A stretch of 64,000 nucleotides of DNA, taken from contig ML014164.1 in assembly GCA_003615045.1 (NCBI GenBank), positions 1-64,000 of the forward strand. Reading direction: 5' to 3'. Below, in pieces: positions 54,214 through 64,000 of this stretch. The notes under the pieces were generated by a model. The model did not search any database. It saw nothing but the letters and a program-made list of their open reading frames with translations, and was not told where the DNA came from. Position 1 is the stretch's first letter. Every line of letters starts with the position of its first letter. The stretch comes from Caulochytrium protostelioides (Eukaryota > Chytridiomycota > Caulochytriomycetes > Caulochytriales > Caulochytriaceae). Made by a program: the position numbers and the translations under genes.

Positions 54214-55107
54214 GGCGATGGGGGGAGGCAGAGGCGGCACAGCCGACGTCGATGATCCCGAGCGCGATACCGGGGGTGAGACAGGCAGCGAAGCAGGCAG
54301 CGAAGCAGGCAGCGAAGCAGGCAGCGAAGCAGGCAACGAAGCAGGCAACGAAGCAGGTAGCGGCAGCGGGAGAGAGCGGAGCACAATGGCCAGAGCAAGT
54401 CGGAGGCGTTCGTGGGGCATGGATACACGCCGCGCCGTGAACCACGTCAGCCGTCACGATGGTCACGATGGTATCGTGATGAGCTCCGCCACCGGGACCC
54501 TCGACCGCACCGGCGCCTGCGCCTACATCGAGCGGACCCCGGGCACGCAGGACCATGGCGACCGCCGTGGCGATCTCGTGCTGGGTGACTATCAACAGGC
54601 AGCGTGCGGCGGCGACGGCCCCTTCGCTAGGTGGTCGGCAAGGCAAGCGTCGGCGGCAGGCGGCGGCGTCGCTGCGGCAGTTGCCCCCCGACCTCCGTGA
54701 TGACCGACCCGCCCGGGCCGGCTCCGCCGAGGCGGGAACACGCGCCGCTTTGTGCGAGGTCCCCGCCGTCGAAGGCGATCTTCAACGCACCCCAGCCTCG
54801 GCGATGGCGGATCGCTGGACTCGGAACGGCCGTCGTGCACCGACCATCCTGCCAAGGTCGATCATGCCAGGAGACCCGATGATACGTTCGATTCCATCAG
54901 CGGCGCATCCGGCCTGCTTCGCAGCCCTCGACCTGCTGTTTCGCCGCACCCTTGTCGGCTCCGCCCCACAATTACCGTTGGAGTGACGGCCGTCACCGTT
55001 GCTATCTCCCTCCCAGGCCGCCACGTGGCCGCCACGTGCTCCCTCCGCCTGCGGCGACCCATGCTTACCGCCACCAGCGTGGCTCGTCTGATCTGGACCC
55101 CGGCGCC
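54214..55107. other. Divergent intergenic region ZNRD2-like/ARFRP1
   Basis: This region holds the upstream parts of two divergent genes and the 12-bp minisatellite at 54282-54360. No separate gene is recognised. Confidence 0.5.
54282..54360. repeat. 12-bp tandem repeat, about 6.5 copies
   Basis: The unit CAGGCAGCGAAG is repeated head to tail, with the last copies changed to CAGGCAACGAAG and CAGGTAGCGG. Because 12 is a multiple of three, the minus-strand frame of the ZNRD2-like gene stays open through it as Leu-Pro-Ala-Ser repeats. It lies about 70 bp upstream of the preferred start of that gene. Confidence 0.92.
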
Positions 55108-55707
55108 ATGTATACTCTGCTGTCCGGGCTGTACAAGCAGTGGACGACGAAGGAGCGGTACAATGTGCTGGTGATCGGCCTGGACAATGCGGGCAAGACG
55201 ACGCTGCTCGAGAAAATCAAGCAGATCTATAACCACGTTCCCGGCCTGCCGCCGGAGAAGATCGGCCCGACCGTCGGGCTGAACATCGGCCGCATCGTGT
55301 GGCAGGGCGCGCAGCTCTGCTTCTGGGACCTCGGCGGGCAGACGGCGCTGCAGCAGCTGTGGGACAAGTACTACGCGGAGTGCCATGGCATCATCTTTGT
55401 CGTCGACTCGTGCGACAGCGACCGCATCAAGGAAGTGCACGACGTGCTCGCGCAGGTAGTCACGACCCACGACACCGAAGGCGTGCCCATCCTGATGCTC
55501 GCCAACAAGCAGGATGCGCCGCGCGCGCTGCGCTTGCACGACATCAAGGAAGTGTTTAATCCGCTCGCGGTCGAGCTCGATGCGCGCGACAGCAAAGTGT
55601 TGGGCATCTCGGCGCTCTGCGGCGAGGGCGTGTCCGAGAGCGTCGACTGGATGGGCACGCGGCTCTTTCTGAACAAGCGCCATCGCCCGCCAGCCACGAG
55701 CCAGTAG
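55108..55707 (+). CDS. ARFRP1: ARFRP1/Arl3-type small GTPase
   Basis: This Arf-like GTPase works at the trans-Golgi; in yeast, Arl3 recruits Arl1 and then golgins. The 199-residue protein starts MYTLLSGLYKQW, the characteristic N-terminus of ARFRP1/Arl3, which lacks the myristoylated Gly2 of other Arfs and is N-acetylated in yeast. Nucleotide-binding motifs are all present: GLDNAGKT (24-31), PTVGLNIG switch 1 (Thr55), WDLGGQ (73-78), NKQD (133-136) and a SAL motif near 170. The lineage-typical DKYYAECHGIIFVVDS follows switch 2, and the tail ends NKRHRPPATSQ, as in human ARFRP1 (HRPPR). The frame is open upstream but without homology. It converges with the UCH gene, only 62 bp apart. Confidence 0.95.
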   Translation: MYTLLSGLYKQWTTKERYNVLVIGLDNAGKTTLLEKIKQIYNHVPGLPPEKIGPTVGLNIGRIVWQGAQLCFWDLGGQTALQQLWDKYYAECHGIIFVVDSCDSDRIKEVHDVLAQVVTTHDTEGVPILMLANKQDAPRALRLHDIKEVFNPLAVELDARDSKVLGISALCGEGVSESVDWMGTRLFLNKRHRPPATSQ

Positions 55708-55769
55708 ACCATGGCTAGTGCGAGAGACCAATCCATCCTCATAGTTTGTAGATAACATTGATTGTAACA

Positions 55770-56471
55770 CTAGGATTCCGAAAACGGTTCCGACAGCGTG
55801 AGCAACGTGTAGTTGATGTTGTCGGGGTCCTCGGCCATGCGCTGCTGCACGACGTGGATCGCGCCCTTGAGCAGGTCTGACGCGTCGCCGTGGCAGAGCT
55901 GCATGGGTTGGCGGCCGTCGAGTTCCCAGACCTGGCCGTCACGCAGCACAAAGCACGTGAAGTGGATGTCGGTGTCGGCGGCCGCGTCCGGCGCCGCCGT
56001 GCCGCCGGCGTGCGCCGTCCGGTGGTGGGCCTTCGCGAGCGCCTCGCTGCCCTCGATCAGCGCCGCGCGCGCCGCCGGGTCGCGCTCCTCGAGCAGCTGC
56101 TCAAACAGCGGCGCGAGCGGCCCCTTGAAGGCCACGTGCGGCAGGTTGTTCAGCAGCGCGTGGAGCACCGCGATCGTGCCGCAGGCATTCGGGATGGTCT
56201 GGTGGATGAACTGCGCCTCCTCGACGGGCGGAACGAGCACGCGGCCCGCGTCGGCGTCGGCGATTCGCTGCTGCCGCGCGGCCTCCAGCTTCGGCGTGAG
56301 CGGGAACAGCGCGAGCACCGCGTGGACCGGCCGCGGCACGAAGGACAGAGCGTCGTCATCGAAGCCGTAGACGTCGCCGAAGCGCAACGCCGTCTGGACG
56401 CCCAGGTCGCGCAGGTACTGGTCCAGACTCTCGGGCGACCCCTCGAGGGGAACCCAGTTCGGAGGGGCCAT
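55770..56471 (-). CDS. Ubiquitin C-terminal hydrolase (UCHL3/Yuh1 family)
   Basis: This cysteine protease removes small adducts from the C-terminus of ubiquitin and related modifiers such as Nedd8/Rub1. The 233-residue protein starts MAPPNWVPLEGSPESLDQYL, a typical UCHL3 start. The catalytic set is complete: Gln91 and Cys97 in QTIPNACGT, His170 in TDIHFTCF, Asp185 in ELDGR. The positions are nearly identical to human UCHL3 (Q89, C95, H169, D184). Other family features are FGDVYGFDDD and VHAVLALFPLT. The crossover loop region (about 145-165) is an Ala/Gly-rich stretch. Length agrees with the family (about 230). No intron is seen. It lies on the same strand as, and 479 bp downstream of, NTE1. 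Confidence 0.95.
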   Translation of the reverse strand: MAPPNWVPLEGSPESLDQYLRDLGVQTALRFGDVYGFDDDALSFVPRPVHAVLALFPLTPKLEAARQQRIADADAGRVLVPPVEEAQFIHQTIPNACGTIAVLHALLNNLPHVAFKGPLAPLFEQLLEERDPAARAALIEGSEALAKAHHRTAHAGGTAAPDAAADTDIHFTCFVLRDGQVWELDGRQPMQLCHGDASDLLKGAIHVVQQRMAEDPDNINYTLLTLSEPFSES

Positions 56472-56950
56472 CGCGATAAGCGATGATCGAGCGACGATGT
56501 GGAAACGGGTCCTGGCGAGCAGGATCCGGCGGGGTGAGCCGATGCAATGATCACGATGGCAATGAACGGCAATAAGACGGTGATGCAGACCACCCGATCT
56601 TCACGTGTCAGGGATGGCCGCAGAGGCACGTCCACGTGGTCATCCCTACGCCATGATCAAGCATCGTTGATGCTTGATGCAAGATCGCCTTCGCCCTCAA
56701 TCGTAAAAGTGACACGACGGCAGGTTCGTGCCCCCATGGGGCGTGGAACACCTCCACCTAACCCAAGAACCGCGCCACAAGGGTCGATGCGATCGTCACA
56801 GGGGGCGACCAGCAAAGCCCCCCGATTGAGCCTTCGGCTCGGCCCGACACCCAACACACATCGACACCATCAAGCAGAGGACACCAAATTGGAAAGAGGT
56901 ATTAAAGGTATAACGATGCGTGGGATCATAGCGGGATGCGATGCGTGAGA
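56472..56950. other. Intergenic UCH/NTE1, no gene seen
   Basis: This 479-bp spacer contains the NTE1 3' end and the UCH promoter, both on the minus strand. Nothing else is recognised. Confidence 0.45.
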
Positions 56951-59900
56951 TCACAGGCTGTTGCGACGCGCTAGAGTCGACGGCACTTCGGTTCGGATGC
57001 CAAACCGGTGGGCGAGGGTCCCGTCACGCTCCCAGGCGGCGACGACGTCCTTGCCGTACTGGTACCCGATCTCGAGGATTTCATCGAACTTGCCGAACTC
57101 CAGCGTGCCGAAGCGCGAGACGTTGGGCTTGAGGTAGCAGCACCCGTCGATGCGTTTGGCGGCCTCGAGCTGCTGGACGGAGGTCACGTAGGCCAGGCGA
57201 GACTGGATATCGGCGATCGCGGGCACCTTGCGCCACTTGGCGTCGGCGAAGGGGTTCCATCGCTGGAGCAGGACCCAGAGCCCGCTGAGCGTGTCGCCGT
57301 ACTCGACGGGCGTCGTGTCGTCCACGTTGCCAACGTCGATCGCGATGATCGTCTCGGCGCCCAGGGAGCGCATGATGTCGGCGGGCAGGTTGTTCACGTA
57401 GCCGCCGTCCACGAGCAAATTCCCGTTGTCGCAGACCGGCGGCAGGTACCCGCAGAGCGTCATGCTTGCGCGGACGTAGCGCCAAATGTAGCCCACGGTA
57501 TGGATGTCCATGCGCGACCAGGTGATGTTCGTCGTGACGGCAAAGTAGTTGAGCCAGCAGTCCTCGATCTGGGTGTCCTTGAAGCACTTCCACACGCCGC
57601 GGTTCATCTCGTGACCCGTCGTCAGCGCCGTGAAGGGGTACGTGAGATCGAGCGCCATGCGCCACAGCGATGACGTGCGGCCCGAAAACATCTTGGCCCG
57701 CCCGTACGCGCTGACGCTGTCGCGCTCGATCGCATACAGGCCGCCGATAAAGCTGCCGATCGATGTGCCGCCGACCATGTCCACGGGGATCCCGGCTTCT
57801 TCGAAAGCGCGCAGGATGCCCAAATGCGCGATGCCGCGGGCGCCGCCGCCGCCCAGCACGAGCCCAATGGACCGCGACAGCAGCCGCCGCGAGAGCCGCG
57901 CAAAGTCTGACTGATAGTTGTTCGGCTCCGCCTCGCTCAGGTCCGCGGCAGACCGCAGCCGTGCCGTACTGCGGTACGCGGACCGCGATGCCTGCACGAG
58001 CTTCTGCCACAGCCCTGAGGGCTTGCGGAAGGGCCCGCTGCCGGTGCTGCCGCCCGCCGTCGGCGCCCGGTGGCGCAGCGGTTTGGCGGGGACGCTGCTC
58101 AGGTTGCGCTTGAAGCGGGGCTGGCCGACCGACATCATCTGGACGTGGTGGTGGGCATGAATCCACAACCGGTTCTTAAGCCAGACGGCGGTCGAGCCCG
58201 GCGTGACCTGCCGGTGCGCGTGCAGCAGCACGAGCTCCTTGCGGGCGGTGGTTTTCATCCCAATGAGCAGGCGCTCGAACTCGCCGATCTCGCCTTCCTC
58301 GTCGCCGAGCCCCACGAGCAGGATGCAGTCGGCTTGGCGAATGCAGCGCTGGGTCCACGCGGAGCCGACGCCGCCGTCGGCCACATAGAGCACCATGCGG
58401 TGGGTCTCCTCCTGGTCCGCGAGCCACTGCATGAGCTTCAGTCGCCCGAGATGGCTGAAGGCGTGCCGGCCGAGGTGGTGCGACACGCTGCGGTGGTCGA
58501 GCCGCGCCACGTGGGCGCCTACCAGCTTCAGCCCCTGCTCGAGGTGCACCGCAAACTCCGCTACGGGCACGCTCGCCGTGACCGGCAGCACCGCCACGGT
58601 GCGCAGGTTGACGTTGTTCTTGCCCAGATCCATCGTGCCCTGGCTCGGGACCGTCGACCCCCCGCCCAGCACGCCGCCGCCGCCAGCGAGGCCCATGCCC
58701 ATGCCCGTGGCGCGCTGCTCGGGGTGGCGCAGCAGCCGCGTCGCAATGAGCTTGCTGATGTGCAGCGTGATCTCCGGGTGCTGCAACGCAAGCGCGTTGA
58801 AAAGCCGCTTGGGGATGATGGCGATTTCGGTGTCGCGGATCGCATGGATCGTCGCGGGCCGGCGGGAGGACGTGAGGACCTCGAGCTCGCCGACGGATTC
58901 GCCCTGGCCGTACTCGCCCTGGATCTCGAACCCGCCGCCGCCGCTGCCATGCGATGCATTCACCCCGTCGAAGTGCGGCATCTGGTCGTCGAGGTGGCCC
59001 GTGGATCCGCGCGGCGTGAGCGGCGTCTCGGGCGCGGACGTCGCGGACGATTCGCGGATCGCGCGCAGTCGGCCGTTGAGCACGAGATAGATACTGGAAG
59101 ACTGGTCACCCTGCCGGCAGAGCACCTGCCCCGCATTGACCTGGCTCCACTCGAGCGCGGTATCAATGTTCAGGACGAGTGGCGACATCTCGTTGACGAG
59201 CCGCTTCGCGAGACAAACAAACGTCGACGGGAACCGCTCCACGTACTGGTCCAGCACGTGCTTGGGCATCCACCCGACATAGCAGTCCGTCTGCGCACGG
59301 ATCGACACAAACGACGGGTGGCCCGTCAGCGCCGAGAGGTACCCGGCCAAGCCGCCCGGCTGGATCGGGAACAAGCGGTGGCAGTTCTTAGCCCGTCGGG
59401 ACTGCGAGGAGCGGCGTTTGCTGCGGCCGCTGCCGCTGCCGCCGTTACCACCGCCGGCAGCGGCTGAGGGCGACCCGGACACCGTCGCGGACCCGGCCGA
59501 GGCGGATGCCGCGCCGGCCGCCGACGCCAATGACGGCTCGTGGCCCATGACGGTATCCGTCACGCCGTTCGGATTCATGTGCGCCTCCAGCAGCCCGTCG
59601 ATCACAAAGAAGAGCCCTGCGCCGCGGCTGCCCTGTTCGATAAGGGTCGCGCCGCGGGGGAAGGACATGAGCTGGATGTCGCGCGACGACAGCTTGGGCG
59701 CCTGTGACGTGTACACGCTGCTCGTGCCCGTGGCCTGGGAGACGCCCGACACGACGGAGGTCGTGTCCGAGGTGTCCGAGTCATACCCCACGCTGAACCG
59801 GCGCGGCGCGGCACCGACCGGCGGCGCCGTCGTCGGTGGCGCGGCCGTGGTCGCGGCGGTCGAGCGCCACGACGGCTGCTGCGACGCGTGGTGCGACGCG

Positions 59901-62695
59901 TGGTTGACGACGCTGCGTCGGCGGTGGGCATGCAGCGGGGACGACCCGCCCCCTGGCGCGGGAGCCGCGCCCGACACGGGGCCGAGGTCGCGCACGCCCA
60001 GGATCTGGATGATACAGTCCAGCGTCGCTTCCTTCAGATGCAGGTCGCTCGCGTCGTCGTCACCGGGGGTCTGCCACATGGCGAGGTGGTCGGTCGAGCC
60101 CTTCGGGAACGGCCGTTCGGGCGTCAGCGGCGGCGGGTGGCTGCCGCGGAACACAGGCGCCGGCGCGCGGTACTCGGTCGCGATGGGCGACAGCGGCTCG
60201 GCTTCCAAGAGTGGCAAAGGGTCGTCGTCGGCGTCGTACGCGCCGTGGGCGTCGCCGCGCGGGCCGCGGCTCGAGCGCGGCGTCGCGCCGTGGCCGCTGC
60301 GCACGGTCCGCGTGTACAGGTGGTGGCGGTTAGCCCGCTGGCGCTCGGAGCGACGCGACGCCGACGAGGCCGCCGTGGCTGCCGCGGCCGCCGTGGACGA
60401 CGACGTGGTCCGCGAATACTTTTTTTGGGTGCGCTGCTGGAAGTAGGCTTCGCGCTGGCGCTGACGCAGCCGCTCCAGATCGCCCGGCAGGAAAAAGTCG
60501 TCGGGCAGACCGTACCCGACAAACTCATTGACGTTGCGCTCGAGCTTCAGTAGTTCCTGCGAGAGCCCCATGTACCGGTAGAGCGCGCGGAAGGTCACGC
60601 GCTGGAACCGCGTCAGGATGACTTGCACGATGTGGGCCGCGGCGACCGGGAACTTCTCCTTGATCGAACGGAAGGCAGCGCCGGGAATGTACGCGAGCGT
60701 CGCGTCGGACCGCGCCTTGACCACGATCTGATGGTTGATGCGGTCCTTGTCCTTGCCGTTAAATGACGGCTTGCGCGGGTGCGCGCCGTGGCGCGCGCCC
60801 TCACGCTGCAGCGCGTTCCACATGCGCGGCAGACGCGAGGGCTCGGCGCCGGTCGCCGCCGACGCCGAGGCTGCGATGGGCTCGCGGGACGGCACGGGAG
60901 GCGCGAGCCCGGCTTCCTGCGAGGTTGGACGGCTGTGGGCGAGGGGCGGCGCGCAGGGCGTGCCCGCGGCCGACTCGTCGGCGTCGTTGCCGTGATCCGT
61001 CGCTACGGGCGACGCGAGGCTGTCGTTCGAGGAGACAACGTCCGCGCGCAGCGAGACGCCGAGGGCGCCGGTCGCGGACGCGGGCGTGGACGCGGCAGGC
61101 GTCTGCGCGGCGCCGCCCGCTGACGACACGTGAAGCGCGGACGTAGGCTTCATCGAGCGGAGGCCGCGGCGAATTGCCGCGTCCGCTGGAAGATCCGCGT
61201 CGCCACGCGGGAACCGCATGGTCAAGGGCGACGTCTCGCCGCTGTCGCGGTCGTGCTCGCGATCGTCAGGGTCACCTTCGGCACCGTCGACGCCGTCCGC
61301 ATGGGAAGTCTTGCGCCGTGCGTTGTGGTAGCCCATGACATCAAAGTACGAGGACATGGCCTTCGGGCGCGGCGTGCGGCCGGGCGTTTCGAGCAGGCGA
61401 TCCCGCCCGATAGGCAGCTCCGCGTCGTCCGTCAGGATTGAGAGAATGTTGAAGAGACTCGAGACCGTGCCGCCGCTCGTGACATGGTTCAGCAGATGAT
61501 ACCCGCGCCACTTCGAAAAGGAAGGGTCGTCCTCTACGTCGCCGTCGCCGTCGCCCTCCCCGAGCGCCGTATGATCCGGCGTGGCGCTCGAGTCGTGGAG
61601 GGCCGCGTCGTAAGGATGGAAGCCGTCGACGTCCGCGTCGACGTCCTGGCCGTCGATCCCCCGAGCTTGGGAGAGCTCGTCGTCGTCGCGCTCGCGATGC
61701 GCGCTGGCGCCGCCCGTGGCATGGCCGACGTCGCCGCCGAGCCCCGAACGCAACGCACCGTCAAAGCCGTCGCTCTCGTCGTCCTCGTCCTCGTCGTCCT
61801 CGTCACCGTCCTCGTCGTCCGGGCCGCCTGAGTGGGACCCGTGGCCCCGGACATAGATGTCGACGACGCCGTCCACAACAATGTAGAAGTCGTGCGGATG
61901 CATCTGGTTGGGGTCGTACGAGTTGTGCAAGACTTCGCCCGCACGGACCTTGCGGGTCTTGACGTTCTTGGAAAGCTCTTGGAACACGGGCTTGTCCAGG
62001 TATCCAAAGATCTTGACGGACGAGAGGAATGCACCCATGAGGTCTTCCGAGTACGATGCGACGCGCTCCTTGCCGTGGTCGACCGTGATGTCAGGCTGGA
62101 GATCGAACGCGTCGCCGCCATGCTGCTTTGGCTTATGCACGGGTGTCTGCCGCGAGTAGCTCGTCAGATAGCGGTAACGGATGAGCATCCAGCCGCCGAC
62201 GATCAGCAGCAACAGGACGATCCCGAGCGACGAGCTCGAGAAGGTGATCGTCGCTGGTCATCCGTACATCGAGGGAATCCGCGAGACCGAACCCATATCC
62301 AGTGTCCATCATACGAACGATGAGTCACCCACCTCTCGAAGGTCGAAAAATCGGCTCATCACTCATCCAGCACCGCGTCGGGCGCGCTTCTCGAGAATTC
62401 GCTTACCAGTGATGGGAAAGGAGAGCACATCGTAGATGAGATGCATGGTCTGGCGGGGTTGGCGCCAGGACCACGAGGACTGCAGCTTGGCGGTGGCCGC
62501 GGCATGGGGGCCCGGCGCAGCGCGCGCCGACGGATCGAAGCCGCCGGTGGCGACGGCGCCGGCCGCCGCGGCGTCCGTCAACGCCGGCGTATCGACCATG
62601 ACGGCCGTGACCATCGACGCGATCATCTGGACGGCCGCGGAGGCGGCGGCCGCGGCGGCCGTGGTGTTGGGGCTCGAGCCCGTCGCGTCGGACAT
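56951..62695 (-). CDS. NTE1: Nte1, lysophospholipase/phosphatidylcholine phospholipase B (patatin family)
   Basis: Nte1 is an ER serine esterase that fully deacylates phosphatidylcholine to glycerophosphocholine. It has two exons, 62407-62695 and 56951-62253. They are joined across a 153-nt intron (GTAAGC to CCAG) that restores the reading frame and the N-terminal membrane segment LGIVLLLLIVGGWMLI. The total is 1863 residues, longer than yeast Nte1 (about 1680). Three cyclic-nucleotide-binding-like domains are visible: about 175-230 (YLDKPVFQEL), about 955 (FPRGATLIEQG), about 1130 (AGQVLCRQGDQSSSIYLVL). The first is split by an acidic low-complexity insert. The patatin domain starts near 1560 with the oxyanion motif VLGGGGARGIAHLGIL, the nucleophile GTSIG near 1593 and the catalytic Asp in DGGYVNNLP near 1715. 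The start at 62695 is the first ATG; the Ala-rich leader before MHLIYDVLSFP is poorly conserved. Confidence 0.94.
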
Positions 62696-62912
62696 GGCGG
62701 CGCTGACGGCGGCGGTCGCCGGGGGCAGGGGGTGACCGCTGCCGCTGGGAAGACCGCGAGCCGAGGCCGAGCCGCCGTCCGTGATACGTCCGTGATAAGG
62801 GGTTCTGCGGGCGGAGCGTCGGTCGCGTTGGACGGTGGCCGTCGTCGCAGGCGTGGCAGCGAGAGTCGCAGGCGTCGCGGCGGGAACGGGAGATGATCTC
62901 CTGCTTCCGCGC

Positions 62913-62965
62913 TAGCAGCGATAGCAGCAGCAGCGAGAACACCAGCAGCAGCAGCAGCGATAGCT

Positions 62966-62999
<34 letters not shown>

Positions 63000-63015
63000 G
63001 CAGCGGCGGCAGCGG
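62913..63015. repeat. Interrupted CAG triplet tract
   Basis: Clusters of CAG triplets are separated by CGATAGCTAG-type interruptions; the longest uninterrupted block lies at about 62966-62998. It sits roughly 220-320 bp upstream of the NTE1 start and seems non-coding. Confidence 0.85.
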
Positions 63016-63613
63016 CGTCTCGCCGTCCTGCATCGGCGGGCGCGATCAGAACTAGCGGAACTAGTGTCGGCGTCCTGGCGGCTGTCGCTGTCGCCATCGC
63101 CGATGGCGGTGTTCTTAACCAGGCCCCGTCGGACTCAGGGGCCCCGTCGGACCCCGCGGGCGCCGCCGGCGCTGTCTGCGCCACGGGCGCTATGGATCCC
63201 AGCCGTGGTCCGCGAAAGAAAGGAGGTGCCGGCAAGACGGCCTTGCGGACCGCTTCGCCCGACACCCGGACCAGGTGGTGCTTCGGCACGATTCCTTCAG
63301 CATCCTCATCGCGGTATGCCGCCAAGCAGAAAGCCATCAGAGCGAGACATCCGCGCGTCAAGCCGTGGCTTCGCATGGCGATAACCTATCGTTCGGCGTT
63401 CGATCAGCGATCGCGCGTGGCTCCCGCCGCGTCATACCACCGTTCGCGTCGGCATCGAGGGTCCGACGCCGTGCTGCTCCAGCACGGGATCTGGATCACC
63501 GTCGATGCGCGTAGGGACGATACGGAGAAGTCATGTGGACGTGTCTCGGAGGCCCAGCGTCGCATGATCCCTGCGAAGCAGGTAAGGCGGCCACGGCCAC
63601 GTTCTCAGTGACG

Positions 63614-63658
<45 letters not shown>
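63614..63658. repeat. (GGC)15 triplet tract
   Basis: Fifteen perfect GGC copies lie in non-coding sequence. Such tracts can form stable hairpins or quadruplex-like structures and vary in length. Confidence 0.92.
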
Positions 63659-63660
<2 letters not shown>

Positions 63661-64000
63661 TAATGAACCACGGGGCGGCGCCCACGGCAGCCGCCGCCGA
63701 TGGCGCGGGGGCCGGCCCTGTTGCCGCCGCCGCCGTCGTCACGGCGCCCGCAGGGCCAAGTGTGGCCATGGGCAGGGTCATGGGCCACCCATGTCGATAT
63801 CGGTTGACAGACACGCCCCCAAGATCGTCACAGTCTCCCTCGACGAGACGCGTCGTCCTACGATGGCGGAGGAGCCTGCGGAGGTCGCCAACGATCGATC
63901 GTCCTGTCCGTCTCGTCGGCCGATCATCCGCTTCTGCGACGTGTGGCCCGCTCCGTATGCCTCTGACTCATCTCTGCAGCTCTTTCTTCGTGCATGACCC

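Larger units (their letters stand above)
62696..64000. other. Region upstream of NTE1 with triplet repeats
   Basis: No gene is recognised in the last 1.3 kb. It holds interrupted CAG triplets at about 62913-63015 and a (GGC)15 tract at 63614-63658. Open frames across these are homopolymer artefacts (poly-Ser, -Leu, -Ala or -Gly). Confidence 0.5.

Noticed and set aside
54282-54360. CRISPR-like repeat array
   Set aside because: The units are directly adjacent with no spacers; it is a minisatellite.
58070-59467. Plus-strand open frame opposite NTE1
   Set aside because: It is antisense to conserved cyclic-nucleotide-binding domain sequence of Nte1; the amino-acid composition is unnatural and no motif is present.
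1-64000. tRNA, rRNA or retrovirus-like elements
   Set aside because: Reading both strands I found no convincing tRNA or rRNA signature, and no reverse transcriptase, integrase or long terminal repeats. A dedicated scan could still find a short tRNA.

Overview
The window looks like GC-rich nuclear DNA of an early-diverging fungus. The coding content is eukaryotic: WD-repeat Vps15, TFIID TAF4, a Bloom-type RecQ helicase, RNase P p30 and Arf-related GTPase. It is also fungal in flavour: a GH71 alpha-1,3-glucanase, a Gpc1-type glycerophosphocholine acyltransferase, a BAR-PH-GRAM-VASt sterol-transfer protein of the Lam1/Sip3 type, and a long Nte1 phospholipase. Homologues of LEKR1 and TTD14, families I know mainly from animals and other flagellated eukaryotes, suggest a zoosporic (chytrid-like) lineage. 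The species is inference; a GC-rich chytrid such as Caulochytrium would fit. Genes are mostly single-exon. Five carry one GT-AG intron (83-340 nt), usually very close to the start codon.

Layout. 1-1,060: decayed Fanzor (eukaryotic TnpB-like) nuclease copy. 2,104-9,606: VPS15 and the electron-transfer flavoprotein beta subunit. 10,656-18,635: a secreted C2-like protein, a low-complexity Ser/Arg/Ala/Pro protein, and a secreted GH71 glucanase with a C-terminal trefoil-like domain. 18,878-28,261: TAF4 (-), RRP36 (+), an IMPACT/UPF0029 protein (-), and isopentenyl-diphosphate isomerase (+). 28,390-39,059: RecQ helicase (-) and Lam1/Sip3-like protein (+), divergent. 39,875-46,358: a polyglutamine protein, a LEKR1-like coiled-coil protein and Gpc1. 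46,389-46,739: a second Fanzor copy, internally deleted. 47,099-47,470: small GPI-anchored-type protein. 48,925-56,471: TTD14-like NTPase/CYTH (-), RPP1 (+), ZNRD2-like (-), ARFRP1/Arl3 (+), UCH (-). 56,951-62,695: NTE1 (-). The last 1.3 kb holds only simple repeats.

Genes alternate strands, giving close convergent pairs (62-240 bp apart) and divergent pairs sharing 0.9-1.8 kb upstream regions. Functional links are loose. Nte1 (makes glycerophosphocholine) and Gpc1 (re-acylates it) are two successive steps of phosphatidylcholine remodelling. Vps15 and ARFRP1 act in endosome/Golgi traffic. RRP36 and Rpp1 act in nucleolar RNA processing. I see no tRNA, rRNA, CRISPR array, or retrovirus-like element. 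The most unusual content is the pair of Fanzor fossils, the glucanase-trefoil fusion, a possible RST-like segment in TAF4, and the 5'-biased introns.
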